The notes beneath the pieces were generated by a model. It was not told the origin of the DNA. It ran no database searches and was given only the letters and a program-made list of their open reading frames with translations. Of a stretch of 64,000 nt of DNA, positions 49,957-63,400 are shown piece after piece (positions within the stretch are counted from its first letter, which is position 1; each line of letters starts with the position of its first letter). Made by a program: the position numbers and the translations under genes. The DNA is from Hydractinia symbiolongicarpus. Its lineage: Eukaryota > Cnidaria > Hydrozoa > Anthoathecata > Hydractiniidae. The stretch lies in contig NC_079876.1 of NCBI RefSeq assembly GCF_029227915.1, forward strand, positions 33,835,828 to 33,899,827, read 5' to 3'.

Positions 49957-52195
49957 TCACAGCTCAAAATCAGTTCCAATTAAGTCCCACAGTCAATCGT
50001 TTCACTGTTAAAAGCGATACAACCTAGTATTACCGGAAAGATATCACGAAATACATTTTGGTAAGAATATGTGACTCAGCTGTTGTAACTCAAACGGATT
50101 GATACTGTTAGAAAGTCAATGAAATGTACTTTTTGAAACTGTCGCTATTTTTTCAGAGCGGGATAACGACTAGGATTGGTCCCACAGTAAGAAATGACTT
50201 ATTTATATAAATTCTTAAATGAAGCGCTACCACAGCGCCCAGTGTAATCGCAGAGTTCCGGCAATCATGTCAAATTAAAAAGAATGTTATTTCCTGGAGT
50301 CCAATTGGCTCACTTATAACATTTATAAGGTCACAGTCAAAAATCAGTTCAATTTAATCCCACAGTTAATCATTTCACTGTTAAAAGCGATGCAACCTAT
50401 TAATATGAGAAAATTATCGCTAAATACATGTTGGTACGAATATATGACTCATCCGTTGTAACTCAAACGGATTGATGCTGTTAGAAAGTCAATGAAATGT
50501 AGTTTTTGAAACTGTCTCTATTTCTTCAGCGCGGGATAACGGCTAGGATTGGTCCCACAGTAAAAAATGACTTATTTATCTAAATTTTTAAATGAAGCGC
50601 TACCACAGCGACCAGTGTAATCGCTGAGTTCCGGCAATCATGTCAAATTAAGAAGAATGTTATTTCTTGTAGTGTCAATTGTCTCACTTATAACATTTAT
50701 AAAGTCACAGTCCAAAATCAGTTCAATTAAGTCCCACAGTCAATCGTTTCACTGCTAAAAGCGATGCAACCTAGTAATATTGGAAAAATATCGCTAAATA
50801 CATGTTGGTACGAGTATGTGACGCAACCGTTGTAACTGAAGCAGATTGATATCGTTAGAAAGTCAATGAAATGTAGTTTTTGAAACTGTCGCTATTTCTT
50901 CAGCGCGCGATAACGGCTAGGATTGGTCCCACAGTAAAAATGACTTAACTATCTAAATTTTTAGATGAAGTGCTACCACAGCGCCCAGTGTAATCGCTGA
51001 GTTCCGGCAATCATGTCAAATTAAGAAGAATGTTATTTCTTGGAGTCCAATTGTCTCATTTATCACATTTATCAAGTCACAGCCCAATATCAGTTCAATT
51101 AAGTCCCACTGTCAATCGTTTCACTGTTAAAAGCGATACAACCTAGTATTACCGGAAAGATATCACGAAATACATTTTGGTAAGAATATGTGACTCAGCT
51201 GTTGTAACTCAAACGGATTGATACTGTTAGAAAGTCAATGAAATGTACTTTTTGAAACTGTCGCTATTTTTTCAGAGCGGGATAACAACTAGGATTGGTC
51301 CCACAGTAAGAAATGACTTATTTATATAAATTCTTAAATGAAGCGCTACCACAGCGCCCAGTGTAATCGCAGAGTTCCGGCAATCATGTCAAATTAAAAA
51401 GAATGTTATTTCTTGGAGTCCAATTGGCTCACTTATAACATTTATAAAGTCACAGTCAAAAATCAGTTCAATTTAATCCCACAGTTAATCATTTCACTGT
51501 TAAAAGCGATGCAACCTATTAATATGAGAAAATTATCGCTAAATACATGTTGGTACGAATATATGACTCATCCGTTGTAACTCAAACGGATTGATGCTGT
51601 TAGAAAGTCAATGAAATGTAGTTTTTGAAACTGTCTCTATTTCTTCAGCGCGGGATAACGGCTAGGATTGGTCCCACAGTAAAAAATGACTTATTTATCT
51701 AAATTTTTAAATGAAGCGCTACCACAGCGACCAGTGTAATCGCTGAGTTCCGGCAATCATGTCAAATTAAGAAGAATGTTATTTCTTGTAGTGTCAATTG
51801 TCTCACTTATAACATTTATAAAGTCACAGTCCAAAATCAGTTCAATTAAGTCCCACAGTCAATCGTTTCACTGCTAAAAGCGATGCAACCTAGTAATATT
51901 GGAAAAATATCGCTAAATACATGTTGGTACGAGTATGTGACGCAACCGTTGTAACTGAAGCAGATTGATATCGTTAGAAAGTCAATGAAGTGTAGTTTTT
52001 GAAACTGTCGCTATTTCTTCAGCGCGCGATAACGGATAGGATTGGTCCCACAGTAAAAATGACTTATTTATCTAAATTTTTAAATAAAGCGCTACCACAG
52101 CGACCAGTGTAATCGCTGAGTTCCGGCAATCATGTCAAATTAAGAAGAATGTTATTTCTTGGAGTCCAATTGTCTCACTTATAACATTTATAAGG
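49957..52195 (+). repeat. HOR2 copy 1: P-Q-R-P'-Q-R, 2239 bp
   Basis: This six-monomer unit is two diverged trimers. The first trimer has GGATAACGACTAGG and TTTCCTGGAGTCCAATTGGC in P, and an R with AATGTAG, AACTATC and TTTTTAGATGAAGTGC. The second has GGATAACAACTAGG in P' and an R with GAAGTGTAG, GGATAGG and TTTTTAAATAAAGCG. These differences repeat faithfully in the following copies. The preceding trimer (48837-49956) looks like a half unit ending in the second type of R. Confidence 0.92.
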
Positions 52196-54434
52196 TCACA
52201 GCTCAAAATCAGTTCCAATTAAGTCCCACAGTCAATCGTTTCACTGTTAAAAGCGATACAACCTAGTATTACCGGAAAGATATCACGAAATACATTTTGG
52301 TAAGAATATGTGACTCAGCTGTTGTAACTCAAACGGATTGATACTGTTAGAAAGTCAATGAAATGTACTTTTTGAAACTGTCGCTATTTTTTCAGAGCGG
52401 GATAACGACTAGGATTGGTCCCACAGTAAGAAATGACTTATTTATATAAATTCTTAAATGAAGCGCTACCACAGCGCCCAGTGTAATCGCAGAGTTCCGG
52501 CAATCATGTCAAATTAAAAAGAATGTTATTTCCTGGAGTCCAATTGGCTCACTTATAACATTTATAAGGTCACAGTCAAAAATCAGTTCAATTTAATCCC
52601 ACAGTTAATCATTTCACTGTTAAAAGCGATGCAACCTATTAATATGAGAAAATTATCGCTAAATACATGTTGGTACGAATATATGACTCATCCGTTGTAA
52701 CTCAAACGGATTGATGCTGTTAGAAAGTCAATGAAATGTAGTTTTTGAAACTGTCTCTATTTCTTCAGCGCGGGATAACGGCTAGGATTGGTCCCACAGT
52801 AAAAAATGACTTATTTATCTAAATTTTTAAATGAAGCGCTACCACAGCGACCAGTGTAATCGCTGAGTTCCGGCAATCATGTCAAATTAAGAAGAATGTT
52901 ATTTCTTGTAGTGTCAATTGTCTCACTTATAACATTTATAAAGTCACAGTCCAAAATCAGTTCAATTAAGTCCCACAGTCAATCGTTTCACTGCTAAAAG
53001 CGATGCAACCTAGTAATATTGGAAAAATATCGCTAAATACATGTTGGTACGAGTATGTGACGCAACCGTTGTAACTGAAGCAGATTGATATCGTTAGAAA
53101 GTCAATGAAATGTAGTTTTTGAAACTGTCGCTATTTCTTCAGCGCGCGATAACGGCTAGGATTGGTCCCACAGTAAAAATGACTTAACTATCTAAATTTT
53201 TAGATGAAGTGCTACCACAGCGCCCAGTGTAATCGCTGAGTTCCGGCAATCATGTCAAATTAAGAAGAATGTTATTTCTTGGAGTCCAATTGTCTCATTT
53301 ATCACATTTATCAAGTCACAGCCCAATATCAGTTCAATTAAGTCCCACTGTCAATCGTTTCACTGTTAAAAGCGATACAACCTAGTATTACCGGAAAGAT
53401 ATCACGAAATACATTTTGGTAAGAATATGTGACTCAGCTGTTGTAACTCAAACGGATTGATACTGTTAGAAAGTCAATGAAATGTACTTTTTGAAACTGT
53501 CGCTATTTTTTCAGAGCGGGATAACAACTAGGATTGGTCCCACAGTAAGAAATGACTTATTTATATAAATTCTTAAATGAAGCGCTACCACAGCGCCCAG
53601 TGTAATCGCAGAGTTCCGGCAATCATGTCAAATTAAAAAGAATGTTATTTCTTGGAGTCCAATTGGCTCACTTATAACATTTATAAAGTCACAGTCAAAA
53701 ATCAGTTCAATTTAATCCCACAGTTAATCATTTCACTGTTAAAAGCGATGCAACCTATTAATATGAGAAAATTATCGCTAAATACATGTTGGTACGAATA
53801 TATGACTCATCCGTTGTAACTCAAACGGATTGATGCTGTTAGAAAGTCAATGAAATGTAGTTTTTGAAACTGTCTCTATTTCTTCAGCGCGGGATAACGG
53901 CTAGGATTGGTCCCACAGTAAAAAATGACTTATTTATCTAAATTTTTAAATGAAGCGCTACCACAGCGACCAGTGTAATCGCTGAGTTCCGGCAATCATG
54001 TCAAATTAAGAAGAATGTTATTTCTTGTAGTGTCAATTGTCTCACTTATAACATTTATAAAGTCACAGTCCAAAATCAGTTCAATTAAGTCCCACAGTCA
54101 ATCGTTTCACTGCTAAAAGCGATGCAACCTAGTAATATTGGAAAAATATCGCTAAACACATGTTGGTACGAGTATGTGACGCAACCGTTGTAACTGAAGC
54201 AGATTGATATCGTTAGAAAGTCAATGAAGTGTAGTTTTTGAAACTGTCGCTATTTCTTCAGCGCGCGATAACGGATAGGATTGGTCCCACAGTAAAAATG
54301 ACTTATTTATCTAAATTTTTAAATAAAGCGCTACCACAGCGACCAGTGTAATCGCTGAGTTCCGGCAATCATGTCAAATTAAGAAGAATGTTATTTCTTG
54401 GAGTCCAATTGTCTCACTTATAACATTTATAAGG
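52196..54434 (+). repeat. HOR2 copy 2: P-Q-R-P'-Q-R, 2239 bp
   Basis: This copy repeats all diagnostic differences of copy 1 at an offset of 2239 bp, with landmarks 52295, 52668, 53042, 53414, 53787 and 54161. The only substitution I noticed is GCTAAACACATGTTGG against GCTAAATACATGTTGG at about 54157. Such similarity over 2.2 kb points to a very recent duplication or ongoing homogenisation. Confidence 0.92.
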
Positions 54435-56672
54435 TCACAGCTCAAAATCAGTTCCAATTAAGTCCCACAGTCAATCGTTTCACTGTTAAAAGCGATACAA
54501 CCTAGTATTACCGGAAAGATATCACGAAATACATTTTGGTAAGAATATGTGACTCAGCTGTTGTAACTCAAACGGATTGATACTGTTAGAAAGTCAATGA
54601 AATGTACTTTTTGAAACTGTCGCTATTTTTTCAGAGCGGGATAACGACTAGGATTGGTCCCACAGTAAGAAATGACTTATTTATATAAATTCTTAAATGA
54701 AGCGCTACCACAGCGCCCAGTGTAATCGCAGAGTTCCGGCAATCATGTCAAATTAAAAAGAATGTTATTTCCTGGAGTCCAATTGGCTCACTTATAACAT
54801 TTATAAGGTCACAGTCAAAAATCAGTTCAATTTAATCCCACAGTTAATCATTTCACTGTTAAAAGCGATGCAACCTATTAATATGAGAAAATTATCGCTA
54901 AATACATGTTGGTACGAATATATGACTCATCCGTTGTAACTCAAACGGATTGATGCTGTTAGAAAGTCAATGAAATGTAGTTTTTGAAACTGTCTCTATT
55001 TCTTCAGCGCGGGATAACGGCTAGGATTGGTCCCACAGTAAAAAATGACTTATTTATCTAAATTTTTAAATGAAGCGCTACCACAGCGACCAGTGTAATC
55101 GCTGAGTTCCGGCAATCATGTCAAATTAAGAAGAATGTTATTTCTTGTAGTGTCAATTGTCTCACTTATAACATTTATAAAGTCACAGTCCAAAATCAGT
55201 TCAATTAAGTCCCACAGTCAATCGTTTCACTGCTAAAAGCGATGCAACCTAGTAATATTGGAAAAATATCGCTAAATACATGTTGGTACGAGTATGTGAC
55301 GCAACCGTTGTAACTGAAGCAGATTGATATCGTTAGAAAGTCAATGAAATGTAGTTTTTGAAACTGTCGCTATTTCTTCAGCGCGCGATAACGGCTAGGA
55401 TTGGTCCCACAGTAAAAATGACTTAACTATCTAAATTTTTAGATGAAGTGCTACCACAGCGCCCAGTGTAATCGCTGAGTTCCGGCAATCATGTCAAATT
55501 AAGAAGAATGTTATTTCTTGGAGTCCAATTGTCTCATTTATCACATTTATCAAGTCACAGCCCAATATCAGTTCAATTAAGTCCCACTGTCAATCGTTTC
55601 ACTGTTAAAAGCGATACAACCTAGTATTACCGGAAAGATATCACGAAATACATTTTGGTAAGAATATGTGACTCAGCTGTTGTAACTCAAACGGATTGAT
55701 ACTGTTAGAAAGTCAATGAAATGTACTTTTTGAAACTGTCGCTATTTTTTCAGAGCGGGATAACAACTAGGATTGGTCCCACAGTAAGAAATGACTTATT
55801 TATATAAATTCTTAAATGAAGCGCTACCACAGCGCCCAGTGTAATCGCAGAGTTCCGGCAATCATGTCAAATTAAAAAGAATGTTATTTCTTGGAGTCCA
55901 ATTGGCTCACTTATAACATTTATAAAGTCACAGTCAAAAATCAGTTCAATTTAATCCCACAGTTAATCATTTCACTGTTAAAAGCGATGCAACCTATTAA
56001 TATGAGAAAATTATCGCTAAATACATGTTGGTACGAATATATGACTCATCCGTTGTAACTCAAACGGATTGATGCTGTTAGAAAGTCAATGAAATGTAGT
56101 TTTTGAAACTGTCTCTATTTCTTCAGCGCGGGATAACGGCTAGGATTGGTCCCACAGTAAAAAATGACTTATTTATCTAAATTTTTAAATGAAGCGCTAC
56201 CACAGCGACCAGTGTAATCGCTGAGTTCCGGCAATCATGTCAAATTAAGAAGAATGTTATTTCTTGTAGTATCAATTGTCTCACTTATAACATTTATAAA
56301 GTCACAGTCCAAAATCAGTTCAATTAAGTCCCACAGTCAATCGTTTCACTGCTAAAAGCGATGCAACCTAGTAATATTGGAAAAATATCGCTAAATACAT
56401 GTTGGTACCAGTATGTGACGCAACCGTTGTAACTGAAGCAGATTGATATCGTTAGAAAGTCAATGAAATGTAGTTTTTGAAACTGTCGCTATTTCTTCAG
56501 CGCGCGATAACGGCTAGGATTGGTCCCACAGTAAAAATGACTTAACTATCTAAATTTTTAGATGAAGTGCTACCACAGCGCCCAGTGTAATCGCTGAGTT
56601 CCGGCAATCATGTCAAATTAAGAAGAATGTTATTTCTTGGAGTCCAATTGTTTCATTTATCACATTTATCAA
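54435..56672 (+). repeat. HOR2 copy 3: P-Q-R-P'-Q-R, last monomer variant
   Basis: The first five monomers match copies 1 and 2. The sixth R (landmark 56400) is of the first-trimer type (AATGTAG, GGCTAGG, TTTTTAGATGAAGTGC) and has GGTACCAGTATG and TAGTATCAATT. It is followed by P' rather than P, which gives a length of 2238 bp. The homogeneous HOR therefore ends here. The P'-P join after it (56772/57146) mirrors the P'-P join before it (48562/48936), 8210 bp or 22 monomers away. Confidence 0.88.
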
Positions 56673-57419
56673 GTCACAGCCCAATATCAGTTCAATTAAG
56701 TCCCACTGTCAATCGTTTCACTGTTAAAAGCGATACAACCTAGTATTACCGGAAAGATATCACGAAATACATTTTGGTAAGAATATGTGACTCAGCTGTT
56801 GTAACTCAAACGGATTGATACTGTTAGAAAGTCAATGAAATGTACTTTTTGAAACTGTTGCTATTTTTTCAGAGCGGGATAACGACTAGGATTGGTCCCA
56901 CAGTAAGAAATGACTTATTTATCTAAATTCTTAAATGAAGCGCTACCACAGCGCCCAGTGTAATCGCAGAGTTCCGGCAATCATGTCAAATTAAAAAAAA
57001 TGTTATTTCTTGGAGTCCAATTGTCTCACTTATAACATTTATAAGGTCACAGCTCAAAATCAGTTCCAATTAAGTCCCACAGTCAATCGTTTTACTGTTA
57101 AAAGCGATACAACCTAGTATTACCGGAAAGATATCACGAAATACATTTTGGTAAGAATATGTGACTCAGCTGTTGTAACTCAAACGGATTGATACTGTTA
57201 GAAAGTCAATGAAATGTACTTTTTGAAACTGTCGCTATTTTTTCAGAGCGGGATAACGACTAGGATTGGTCCCACAGTAAGAAATGACTTATTTATATAA
57301 ATTCTTAAATGAAGCGCTACCACAGCGCCCAGTGTAATCGCAGAGTTCCGGCAATCATGTCAAATTAAAAAGAATGTTATTTCTTGGAGTCCAATTGGCT
57401 CACTTATAACATTTATAAG

Positions 57420-60400
57420 GTCACAGTCAAAAATCAGTTCAATTTAATCCCACAGTTAATCATTTCACTGTTAAAAGCGATGCAACCTATTAATATGAGA
57501 AAATTATCGCTAAATACATGTTGGTACGAATATATGACTCATCCGTTGTAACTCAAACGGATTGATGCTGTTAGAAAGTCAATGAAATCTAGTTTTTGAA
57601 ACTGTCTCTATTTCTTCAGCGCGGGATAACGGCTAGGATTGGTCCCACAGTAAAAAATGACTTATTTATCTAAATTTTTAAATGAAGCGCTACCACAGCG
57701 ACCAGTGTAATCGCTGAGTTCCGGCAATCATGTCAAATTAAGAAGAATGTTATTTCTTGTAGTGTCAATTGTCTCACTTATAACATTTATAAAGTCACAG
57801 TCCAAAATCAGTTCAATTAAGTCCCACAGTCAATCGTTTCACTGCTAAAAGCGATGCAACCTAGTAATATTGGAAAAATATCGCTAAATACATGTTGGTA
57901 CGAGTATGTGACGCAACCGTTGTAACTCAAACGGATTGATACTGTTAGAAAGTCAATGAAATGAACTTTTTGAAACTGTCGCTATTTCTTCAGCGCGCGA
58001 TAACGGCTAGGATTGGTCCCACAGTAAAAATGACTTAACTATCTAAATTTTTAGATGAAGCGCTACCACAGCGCCCAGTGTAATCGCTGAGTTCCGGCAA
58101 TCATGTCAAATTAAGAAGAATGTTATTTCTTGGAGTCCAATTGTCTCATTTATCACATTTATCAAGTCACAGCCCAATATCAGTTCAATTAAGTCCCACT
58201 GTCAATCGTTTCACTGTTAAAAGCGATACAACCTAGTATTACCGGAAAGATATCACGAAATACATTTTGGTAAGAATATGTGACTCAGCTGTTGTAACTC
58301 AAACGGATTGATACTGTTAGAAAGTCAATGAAATGTACTTTTTGAAACTGTCTCTATTTCTTCAGAGCGGGATAACGACTAGGATTGGTCCCACAGTAAG
58401 AAATGACTTATTTATCTAAATTCTTAAATGAAGCGCTACCACAGCGACCAGTGTAATCGCTGAGTTCCGGCAATCATGTCAAATTAAGAAGGATGTTATT
58501 TCTTGTAGTCCAATTGTCTCACTTATAACATTTATAAAGTCACAGTCCAAAATCAGTTCAATTAAGTCCCACAGTCAATCGTTTCACTGCTAAAAGCGAT
58601 GCAACCTAGTAATATTGGAAAAATATCGCTAAATACATGTTGGTACGAGTATGTGACGCAACCGTTGTAACTGAAGCAGATTGATATCGTTAGAAAGACA
58701 ATGAAATGTAGTTTTTGAAACTGTCGCTATTTCTTCAGCGCGCGATAACGGCTAGGATTGGTCCCACAGTAAAAATGACTTAACTATCTAAATTTTTAGA
58801 TGAAGTGCTACCACAGCGCCCAGTGTAATCGCTGAGTTCCGGCAATCATGTCAAATTAAGAAGAATGTTATTTCTTGGAGTCCAATTGTCTCATTTATCA
58901 CATTTATCAAGTCACAGCCCAATATCAGTTTAATTAAGTCCCACAGTCAATCGTTTCACTCTTAAAAGCGATACAACCTAGTATTACCGGAAAGATATCA
59001 CGAAATACATTTTGGTAAGAATATGTGACTCAGCTGTTGTAACTCAAACGGATTGATACTGTTAGAAAGTCAATGAAATGTACTTTTTGAAACTGTCTCT
59101 ATATCTGCAGCGCGCGATAACGGCTAGGATTAGTCCCACAGTAAAAATGACTTAACTATCTAAATTTTTAAATGAAGTGCTACCAAAGCGCCCAGTGTAA
59201 TCGCTGAGTTCCGGCAATCACGTCAAATTAAGAAGAATGTTATTTCTTGGAGTCCAGTTTTCTCATTTATCACATTTATCAGGTCACAGTCCAAAGTTAG
59301 TTCAATTAAGTCACACAGTCAATCGTTTCACTGTTAATAGCGATGCAACATAGTAATATCAGCAAAATATCGCTAAATACATGTTGGTACGGATATGTGA
59401 CCCAACCGTTGTAACTCACACGGACTGTAACCGTTAGAAAGTCAATGAAATGTAGTTTTTGAAACTGTCGCTATTTCTTCAGCGCGCGATAACAGATATG
59501 ATTGGTCTTACAGTAAGAAATGACATATTTATCTAAAATTTTAAATGAAGCGCTACAACAGCGCCCAGTGTAATCGCTGAGTACCGGCAATCATGTCAAA
59601 TTAAAAATAATGTTATTTCTTGGAGTCCAATTGTCTCACTTATAACATTTATAAGGTCACAGCCCAATATCAGTTCAATTAAGTCCCACAGTCAATCGTT
59701 TCACTGTTAAAAGCGATACAACCTAGTATTACCGGAAAGATATCACGAAATACATTTTGGTAAGAATATATGACTCAGCCGTTGTAACTCAAACGGATGG
59801 TACTGTTAGAAAGTCAATGAAAGGTAATTTTTGAAACTGTCGCTATTTCTTCAGAGCGGGATAACGGCTAGGATTGGTCCCACAGTAAGAAATGACTTAT
59901 TTATCTAAATTCTTAAATGAAGCGCTACCACAGCGCCCAGTGTAATCGCTGAGTTCCGGCAATCATGTCAAATTAAAAAGAATTTTATTTCTTGGAGTCC
60001 AATTGTCTCACTTATAACATTTATAAGGTCACAGTCAAAAATCAGTTCAATTTAATCCCACAGTCAATCGTTTCACTGTTAAAAGCGATGCAACCTATTA
60101 ATATGAGAAAATTATCGCTAAATACATGTTGGTACGAATATGTGACTCATCCGTTGTAACTCAAACGGATTGATGCTGTTAGAAAGTCAATGAAATGTAG
60201 TTTTTGATACTGTCTCTATTTCTTCAGCGCGGGATAACGGCTAGGATTGGTCCCACAATATAAAATGACTTATTTATCTAAATTTTTAAATGAAGCGCTA
60301 CCACAGCGACCAGTGTAATCGCTGAGTTCCGGCAATCATGTCAAATTAAGAAGAATGTTATTTCTTGTAGTCCAATTGTCTCACTTATAACGTTTATAAA

Positions 60401-63400
60401 GTCACAGTCCAAAATCAGTTCAATTAAGTCCCACAGTCAATAGTTTCACTGTTAAAAGCGATGCAACCTAGTAATGTTGGAAAAATATCGCTAAATACAT
60501 GTTGGTACGAGTATGTGACGCAACAGTTGTAACTGAAGCGGATTGATACCGTTAGAAAGTCAATGAAATGTAGTTTTTGATACTGTCTCTATTTCTTCAG
60601 CGCGGGATAACGGCTAGGATTGGTCCCACAATATAAAATGACTTATTTATCTAAATTTTTAAATGAAGCGCTACCACAGCGGCCAGTGTAATCGCTGAGT
60701 TCCGGCAATCATGTCAAATTCAGAAGAATGTTATTTCTTGTAGTCCAATTGTCTCACTTATAACGTTTATGAAGTCACAGTCCAAAATCAGTTCAATTAA
60801 GTCCCACAGTCAATAGTTTCACTGTTAAAAGCGATGCAACCTAGTAATTTTGGAAAAATATCGCTAATTACATGTTGGTACGACTATGTGACGCAACCGT
60901 TGTAACTGAAGCGGATTGATACCGTTAGAGAGTCAATGAAATGTAGTTTTTGAAACTGTCGCTATTTCTTCAGCGCGCGATAACGGCTAGGATTGGTCCC
61001 ACAGTAAAAATGACTTAATTATCTAAATTCTTAAATGAAGCGCTACCACAGCGCCCAGTGTAATCGCTGAGTTCCGGCAATCATGTCAAATTAAAAAGAA
61101 TTTTATTTCTTGGAGTCCAATTGTCTCACTTATAACATTTATAAGGTCACAGTCAAAAATCAGTTCAATTTAATCCCACAGTCAATCGTTTCACTGTTAA
61201 AAGCGATGCAACCTATTAATATGAGAAAATTATCGCTAAATACATGTTGGTACGAATATGTGACTCATCCGTTGTAACTCAAACGGATTGATGCTGTTAG
61301 AAAGTCAATGAAATGTAGTTTTTGATACTGTCTCTATTTCTTCAGCGCGGGATAACGGCTAGGATTGGTCCCACAATATAAAAATGACTTATTTATCTAA
61401 ATTTTTAAATGAAGCGCTACCACAGCGACCAGTGTAATCGCTGAGTTCCGGCAATCATGTCAAATTAAGAAGAATGTTATTTCTTGTAGTCCAATTGTCT
61501 CACTTATAACGTTTATAAAGTCACAGTCCAAAATCAGTTCAATTAAGTCCCACAGTCAATAGTTTCACTGTTAAAAGCGATGCAACCTTGTAATGTTGGA
61601 AAAATATCGCTAAATACATGTTGGTACGAGTATGTGACGCAACAGTTGTAACTGAAGCGGATTGATACCGTTAGAAAGTCAATGAAATGTAGTTTTTGAT
61701 ACTGTCTCTATTTCTTCAGAGCGGGATAACGGCTAGGATTGGTCCCACAGTAAGAAATGACTTATTTATCTAAATTCTTAAATGAAGCGCTACCACAGCG
61801 CCCAGTGTAATCGCTGAGTTCCGGCAATCATGTCAAATTAAAAAGAATTTTATTTCTTGGAGTCCAATTGTCTCACTTATAACATTTATAAGGTCGCAGT
61901 CAAAAATCAGTTCAATTTAATCCCACAGTCAATCGTTTCACTGTTAAAAGCGATGCAACCTATTAATATGAGAAAATTATCGCTAAATACATGTTGGTAC
62001 GAATATGTGACTCATCCGTTGTAACTCAAACGGATTGATGCTGTTAGAAAGTCAATGAAATGTAGTTTTTGATACTGTCTCTATTTCTTCAGCGCGGGAT
62101 AACGGCTAGAATTGGTCCCACAATATAAAATGACTTATTTATCTAAATTTTTAAATGAAGCGCTACCACAGCGACCAGTGTAATCGCTGAGTTCCGGCAA
62201 TCATGTCAAATAAAGAAGAATGTTATTTCTTGTAGTCCAATTGTCTCACTTATAACGTTTATAAAGTCACAGTCCAAAATCAGTTCAATTAAGTCCCACA
62301 GTCAATAGTTTCACTGTTAAAAGCGATGCAACCTAGTAATGTTGGAAAAATATCGCTAAATACATGTTGGTACGAGTATGTGACGCAACAGTTGTAACTG
62401 AAGCGGATTGATACCGTTAGAAAGTCAATGAAATGTAGTTTTTGATACTGTCTCTATTTCTTCAGCGCGGGATAACGGCTAGGATTGGTCCCACAATATA
62501 AAATGACTTATTTATCTAAATTTTTAAATGAAGCGCTACCACAGCGGCCAGTGTAATCGCTGAGTTCCGGCAATCATGTCAAATTCAGAAGAATGTTATT
62601 TCTTGTAGTCCAATTGTCTCACTTATAACGTTTATGAAGACACAGTCCAAAATCAGTTCAATTAAGTCCTACAGTCAATAGTTTCACTGTTAAAAGCGAT
62701 GCAACCTAGTAATTTTGGAAAAATATCGCTAATTACATGTTGGTACGACTATGTGACGCAACCGTTGTAACTGAAACGGATTGATACCGTTAGAGAGTCA
62801 ATGAAATGTAGTTTTTGAAACTGTCGCTATTTCTTCAGCGCGCGATAACAGATAGGATTGGTCTTACAGTAAGAAATGACATATTTATCTAAATTTTTAA
62901 ATGAAGCGCTACCACAGCGCCCAGTGTAATCGCTGAGTTCCGGCAATCATGTCAAATTAAAAAGAATGTTATTTCATGGAGTCCATTTGTCTCACTTATA
63001 ACATTTATAAGGTCACAGCCCAAAATCAGTTCCAATTACGTCCCACAGTCAATCGTTTCACTGTTAAAAGCGATACAACCTAGTATTACCGGAAAGATAT
63101 CACGAAATACATTTTGGTAAGAATATGTGACTCAACCGTTGTAACTCAAACGGATTGATACTGTTAGAAAGTCAATGAAATGTACTTTTTGAAACTGTCT
63201 CTATTTCTTCAGAGCGGGATAACGGCTAGGATTGGTCCCACAGTAAGAAATGACTTATTTATCTAAATTCTTAAATGAAGCGCTACCACAGCGCCCAGTG
63301 TAATCGCTGAGTTGCGGCAATCATGTCAAATTAAGAAGAATGTTATTTCTTGGAGTCCAATTGTCTCACTTTCACATTTATAAGGTCGCAGCCCAAAATC

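Larger units (their letters stand above)
48837..57419 (+). repeat. Block V: homogeneous P-Q-R higher-order repeat
   Basis: P, Q and R monomers alternate with little divergence: landmarks P 48936, Q 49309, R 49683, P 50056, Q 50429, R 50803, P' 51175, Q 51548, R 51922, P 52295, Q 52668, R 53042, P' 53414, Q 53787, R 54161, P 54534, Q 54907, R 55281, P' 55653, Q 56026, R 56400, P' 56772, P 57146. Two length markers give the register. CAGTTCCAATT, one base longer, marks P at 48851, 49971, 52210, 54449 and 57061. TAGTGTCAATT, also one base longer, precedes each R. P' instead has CAATATCAGTTCAATT and CCCACTGTC. The full unit is P-Q-R-P'-Q-R. Confidence 0.92.
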
